In this document: positions 6,640-8,201 of the stretch, one piece after another | Position numbering within the stretch: the stretch's first letter is position 1 | Layout of the letters: each line of letters starts with the position of its first letter | Assembly: GCA_023430545.1 (NCBI GenBank) | Contig: JAEZAF010000009.1 | Coordinates: forward strand, 1 to 8,201 | DNA from: Chloroflexota bacterium | GTDB lineage: Bacteria; Chloroflexota; Anaerolineae; Aggregatilineales; Phototrophicaceae | Reading direction: 5' to 3' | DNA length: 8,201 nt | Translations under genes and position numbers: made by a program | Notes under the pieces: model-generated | What the model saw: only the letters and a program-made list of their open reading frames with translations | What the model was told of the DNA's origin: nothing | The model's database searches: none

Positions 6640-6847
6640 TTCTTAATTATTACTACCTGATGGGCGGTTTGAAGGCTTAAGAGGGGGTATTAAGACGTGT
6701 TTTGTAAAGATAAATGGAAGATTATTCCAAAATTGTAAAGGCGTTTGGGGAAGAATTAAGACCACTGGTAAGGTCTGCGTAAATTGTCCAGCGGTTTGCG
6801 GATCATCTGCGTAAGTACTGGATAGGGAAGAATCCTGCACCATCCGC

Positions 6848-6876
6848 TTGACTCCCCTGTGCAACAGTGTTAATAT
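6848..6876 (+). promoter_or_regulatory. Promoter of the ArsR/SmtB-family regulator gene
   Basis: TTGACT (6848-6853; five of six matches to the -35 consensus) is followed after 17 bases by TAATAT (6871-6876; four of six matches to the -10). A TG one base upstream of the -10 (6868-6869) makes it an extended -10. Transcription should start near 6883, leaving a very short leader before the start codon. The -10 overlaps the operator-like palindrome 6873-6896. Confidence 0.65.
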
Positions 6877-6896
6877 ATGAGCATCTGTTCATGTAT
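6873..6896. promoter_or_regulatory. ArsR/SmtB-type operator, regulator side
   Basis: The half-sites ATATATGAGCA (6873-6883) and TGTTCATGTAT (6886-6896) are inverted repeats with 9 of 11 matches, separated by two bases. The TGA-CA/TG-TCA core and spacing match the imperfect 12-2-12 palindromes known for SmtB/CzrA/ZiaR-type sensors. It covers the -10 and the transcription start, so a bound sensor would block its own promoter. A near-identical copy in opposite orientation lies at 7309-7332. Confidence 0.7.
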
Positions 6897-6907
6897 TGAT
6901 GCGACTC

Positions 6908-7282
6908 ATGACACTTTCTGATATCCAGACACCGCGCCCGGTCTGCCGGGGGGACGGTGACAGCCATGACGAAATCGAAGTCCTCAACCACAGCCTGATC
7001 GCTCAGGATGAAGCCAATCGTCTGGCGGAAGTGTTCAAGGCGCTGGCGGACCCGACGCGCTTGCGGCTGATCTCGCTCCTGCTGGATCACGAAGTCTGCG
7101 TGCATACACTGGAAGAACTGCTCGGCATGAGCCAGTCGGCCATTTCGCATCAGCTTCGCTATCTGCGCCAGCTCCATCTGGTGCGCTATCGCAAAGTTGG
7201 GCGGCATGTCTACTATGCGCTGGACGACGATCATGTCCGCCGCCTGTTCGAAGAAGGGCTGCTGCACGTCCGGCATGGATGA
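6908..7282 (+). CDS. ArsR/SmtB-family metal-sensing transcriptional repressor
   Basis: This winged-helix repressor has 124 residues from ATG 6908. TTG 6896 and ATG 6899 are alternative in-frame starts; 6908 is preferred because it puts Cys13 where SmtB has Cys14. The DNA-binding core has the ALADPTRLRLISLL helix, the HTH with SQSAISHQLRYLRQLHLV, and the wing RYRKVGRHVYYAL, as in SmtB, ZiaR and CzrA. The C-terminal helix carries the alpha-5 ligand pattern D-x-H-x10-H-x2-H (D107, H109, H120, H123), which in CzrA and SmtB binds Zn(II) or Co(II) between subunits. An N-terminal Cys13/His20 and helix-3 Cys64/His66 hint at a second, alpha-3N-like site, although SmtB's Asp64 equivalent is Thr67. Apo-protein would repress, and metal binding would release DNA. 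The gene lies 108 bp before a P1B ATPase and both are preceded by matching operators. No good Shine-Dalgarno is visible. Confidence 0.93.
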   Translation: MTLSDIQTPRPVCRGDGDSHDEIEVLNHSLIAQDEANRLAEVFKALADPTRLRLISLLLDHEVCVHTLEELLGMSQSAISHQLRYLRQLHLVRYRKVGRHVYYALDDDHVRRLFEEGLLHVRHG

Positions 7283-7308
7283 TGACCGCTGGGCATTATT
7301 TTACGAAA

Positions 7309-7332
7309 ATACATGAATATATGCTCATATAT
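7309..7332. promoter_or_regulatory. ArsR/SmtB-type operator, ATPase side
   Basis: The half-sites ATACATGAATA (7309-7319) and TGCTCATATAT (7322-7332) form an inverted repeat with 8 of 11 matches around two bases. Compared with the reverse complement of the operator at 6873-6896, it agrees at 22 of 24 positions. It lies in the 108-bp gap between the regulator and the ATPase, so the pump probably has its own metal-controlled promoter. A clear -35/-10 pair was not resolved here; TATATG at 7318-7323 is a possible -10. Confidence 0.7.
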
Positions 7333-7390
7333 GGGTTTAATTGAGACATCGTCCCAATAAGGTGACATTCGACCGGAAAGTACAGAGACT

Positions 7391-8201
7391 ATGACTTCGC
7401 ATACACATCCTTCTGAAGAACACGCCCACGACCACGGTACGACCTGCTGTGCGCCGCCAGAGCCGCCGTCATTCCTCGAAGCCCATCTTCCGCGCTGGCT
7501 GGTGGAGCGCTGGCAGATCGCGCTGGTGGTGGTTGCCCTGCTGAGCTTTCTGCTGGCATGGTTTGGTGAGCGCTTCTTCGGCTTCTCTGAGGGGCTGGCG
7601 ACGGCCTTCTATCTCATCACCTACATCGCCGCTGGATATGATGTCGCCCTGCACGCGATCCCGGCGCTGTTCCGGCACGAACTGGACACCGACATCCTGA
7701 TGCTGGCGGCGGGTGCAGGTGCGGCGCTGTTGGGTGAATGGAGCGAAGGCGCGTTTCTGCTGCTGCTGTTCGCCATCGGTCACGCCGGGGAGCATTACGC
7801 GCTGGATCGTGCCCGTAATGCTATCGGCGCATTAGGCTCACTGATGCCGAAGACCGCGCAGGTCAAACGCGGCGACCAGTGGGTCGAGACACCGGTCGAA
7901 GCACTGGAAGTCGGCGATGTCGTCATCAGCCGTCCGGGGGATCGCATCGCCGTCGATGGCGAGATCGTCAGCGGCAGCAGTTCGATTGACCAGAGCGCCA
8001 TCACAGGCGAGAGCGTGCCGGTCGATAAGGGCGAAAGCGAGGCCGTCTTCGCCGGGACGGTCAACCAGAGCCATGCGCTGGAGATCCGCACGACCAAGCT
8101 GGCAGCGGATAACACCCTCAGCCGTGTGATGAAGATGGTGGAAGAGGCCGAGCAGCAGCAGAGTCCGTCACAGCAGTTTGCGCAGCGCTTCACCCGCCGC
8201 T
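7391..8201 (+). CDS. P1B-type heavy-metal-translocating ATPase (3' partial)
   Basis: The frame runs open from ATG 7391 to the window end, giving 270 residues of a protein that is usually 600-800. The N-terminus is His-rich (H4, H6, H11, H13, H15, then C19-C20) and lacks a full HMA metal-binding domain with GMTCxxC. Hydrophobic segments follow at ~43-57, 68-86, 99-114 and 119-135, corresponding to the first four membrane helices. The 'HAGEHYALDRARNAI' stretch after the fourth is typical of P1B pumps. The actuator domain is present (VGDVVISRPGDRIAVDG, then ITGESVPVDK, with the TGES phosphatase loop at 205-208). The metal-selecting membrane motif (CPC or SPC) and the DKTGT phosphorylation site lie beyond the window. 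The likely role is ATP-driven efflux of Zn(II), Cd(II) or Co(II), given the upstream sensor; the P1B-2 or P1B-4 subclass is undecided. A weak GGAAAG lies ten bases before the ATG. Confidence 0.93.
   Translation, partial: MTSHTHPSEEHAHDHGTTCCAPPEPPSFLEAHLPRWLVERWQIALVVVALLSFLLAWFGERFFGFSEGLATAFYLITYIAAGYDVALHAIPALFRHELDTDILMLAAGAGAALLGEWSEGAFLLLLFAIGHAGEHYALDRARNAIGALGSLMPKTAQVKRGDQWVETPVEALEVGDVVISRPGDRIAVDGEIVSGSSSIDQSAITGESVPVDKGESEAVFAGTVNQSHALEIRTTKLAADNTLSRVMKMVEEAEQQQSPSQQFAQRFTRR

Larger units (their letters stand above)
6432..6847. other. Long non-coding intergenic region
   Basis: These ~415 bases separate two divergent genes and are AT-richer than the coding parts. They contain the candidate minus-strand promoter and the 28-bp palindrome annotated separately, a leader of roughly 150 bases for the minus-strand gene, and a small inverted repeat CTAAG/CTTAG (6556-6571). 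Short direct repeats also occur: TCTGCGTAA (6774-6782, 6806-6814), ATTAAGAC (6689-6696, 6755-6762), TTGTAAAG (6702-6709, 6733-6740) and GCGGTTTG (6664-6671, 6791-6798). The short open frames here show no recognisable protein features. No tRNA, riboswitch or other RNA fold was recognised. Confidence 0.5.

Noticed and set aside
6643..6864. 73-codon minus-strand frame in the spacer
   Set aside because: Composition is atypical, there is no ribosome-binding site or recognisable motif, and it overlaps the regulator promoter.
7469..8193. Several minus-strand frames opposite the ATPase
   Set aside because: They are shadows of the ATPase frame, which shows clear family motifs on the + strand and has no stop before the window end.

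Overview
The window probably comes from a member of the Chloroflexota (Anaerolineae-like). This is inferred from the large secreted beta-propeller proteins with Thr-Pro linkers (TPTPE/TPTPD, TATPTTPPPT) followed by a 'LLVNGGFE...LNGW' jelly-roll-like C-terminal domain, and from the moderately GC-rich coding sequence. No RNA gene, insertion sequence or CRISPR array was seen.

Positions 1-4299 (+) hold a tandem array of three related genes for exported proteins. The first is cut by the window edge, leaving only its linker and C-terminal domain. The second and third (604 and 605 aa) are complete: signal peptide, seven FG-GAP-like propeller blades, Pro/Thr linker, C-terminal beta-sandwich-like domain. 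Each junction is a 4-nt ATGA stop/start overlap, so the array looks like a translationally coupled operon made by duplication of a 1811-bp unit. The two complete copies share long tracts of exact nucleotide identity near both ends but have a clearly diverged middle. This is a mosaic pattern suggestive of gene conversion plus diversification of the central blades.

Positions 4300-4406 hold an inverted repeat over the last stop codon and a strong 12-bp hairpin that may serve as a bidirectional terminator. Convergent to the array, 4407-6431 (-) encodes a fourth protein of the same architecture (674 aa) but more distant in sequence and with a more classical FG-GAP propeller. Its GTG start has a good Shine-Dalgarno. 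Its putative promoter lies about 170 bp upstream, overlapping a 28-bp palindrome.

Positions 6432-6847 are non-coding and AT-rich. From 6848 to the end lies a metal-homeostasis module: an ArsR/SmtB-family sensor with a complete CzrA/SmtB-type alpha-5 zinc site, then a P1B-type heavy-metal ATPase with a His-rich N-terminus, truncated by the window end. Two near-identical 24-bp operator-like palindromes, in opposite orientation, sit before the regulator and before the ATPase. They suggest that the sensor represses both itself and the efflux pump, with derepression by Zn(II), Co(II) or Cd(II).
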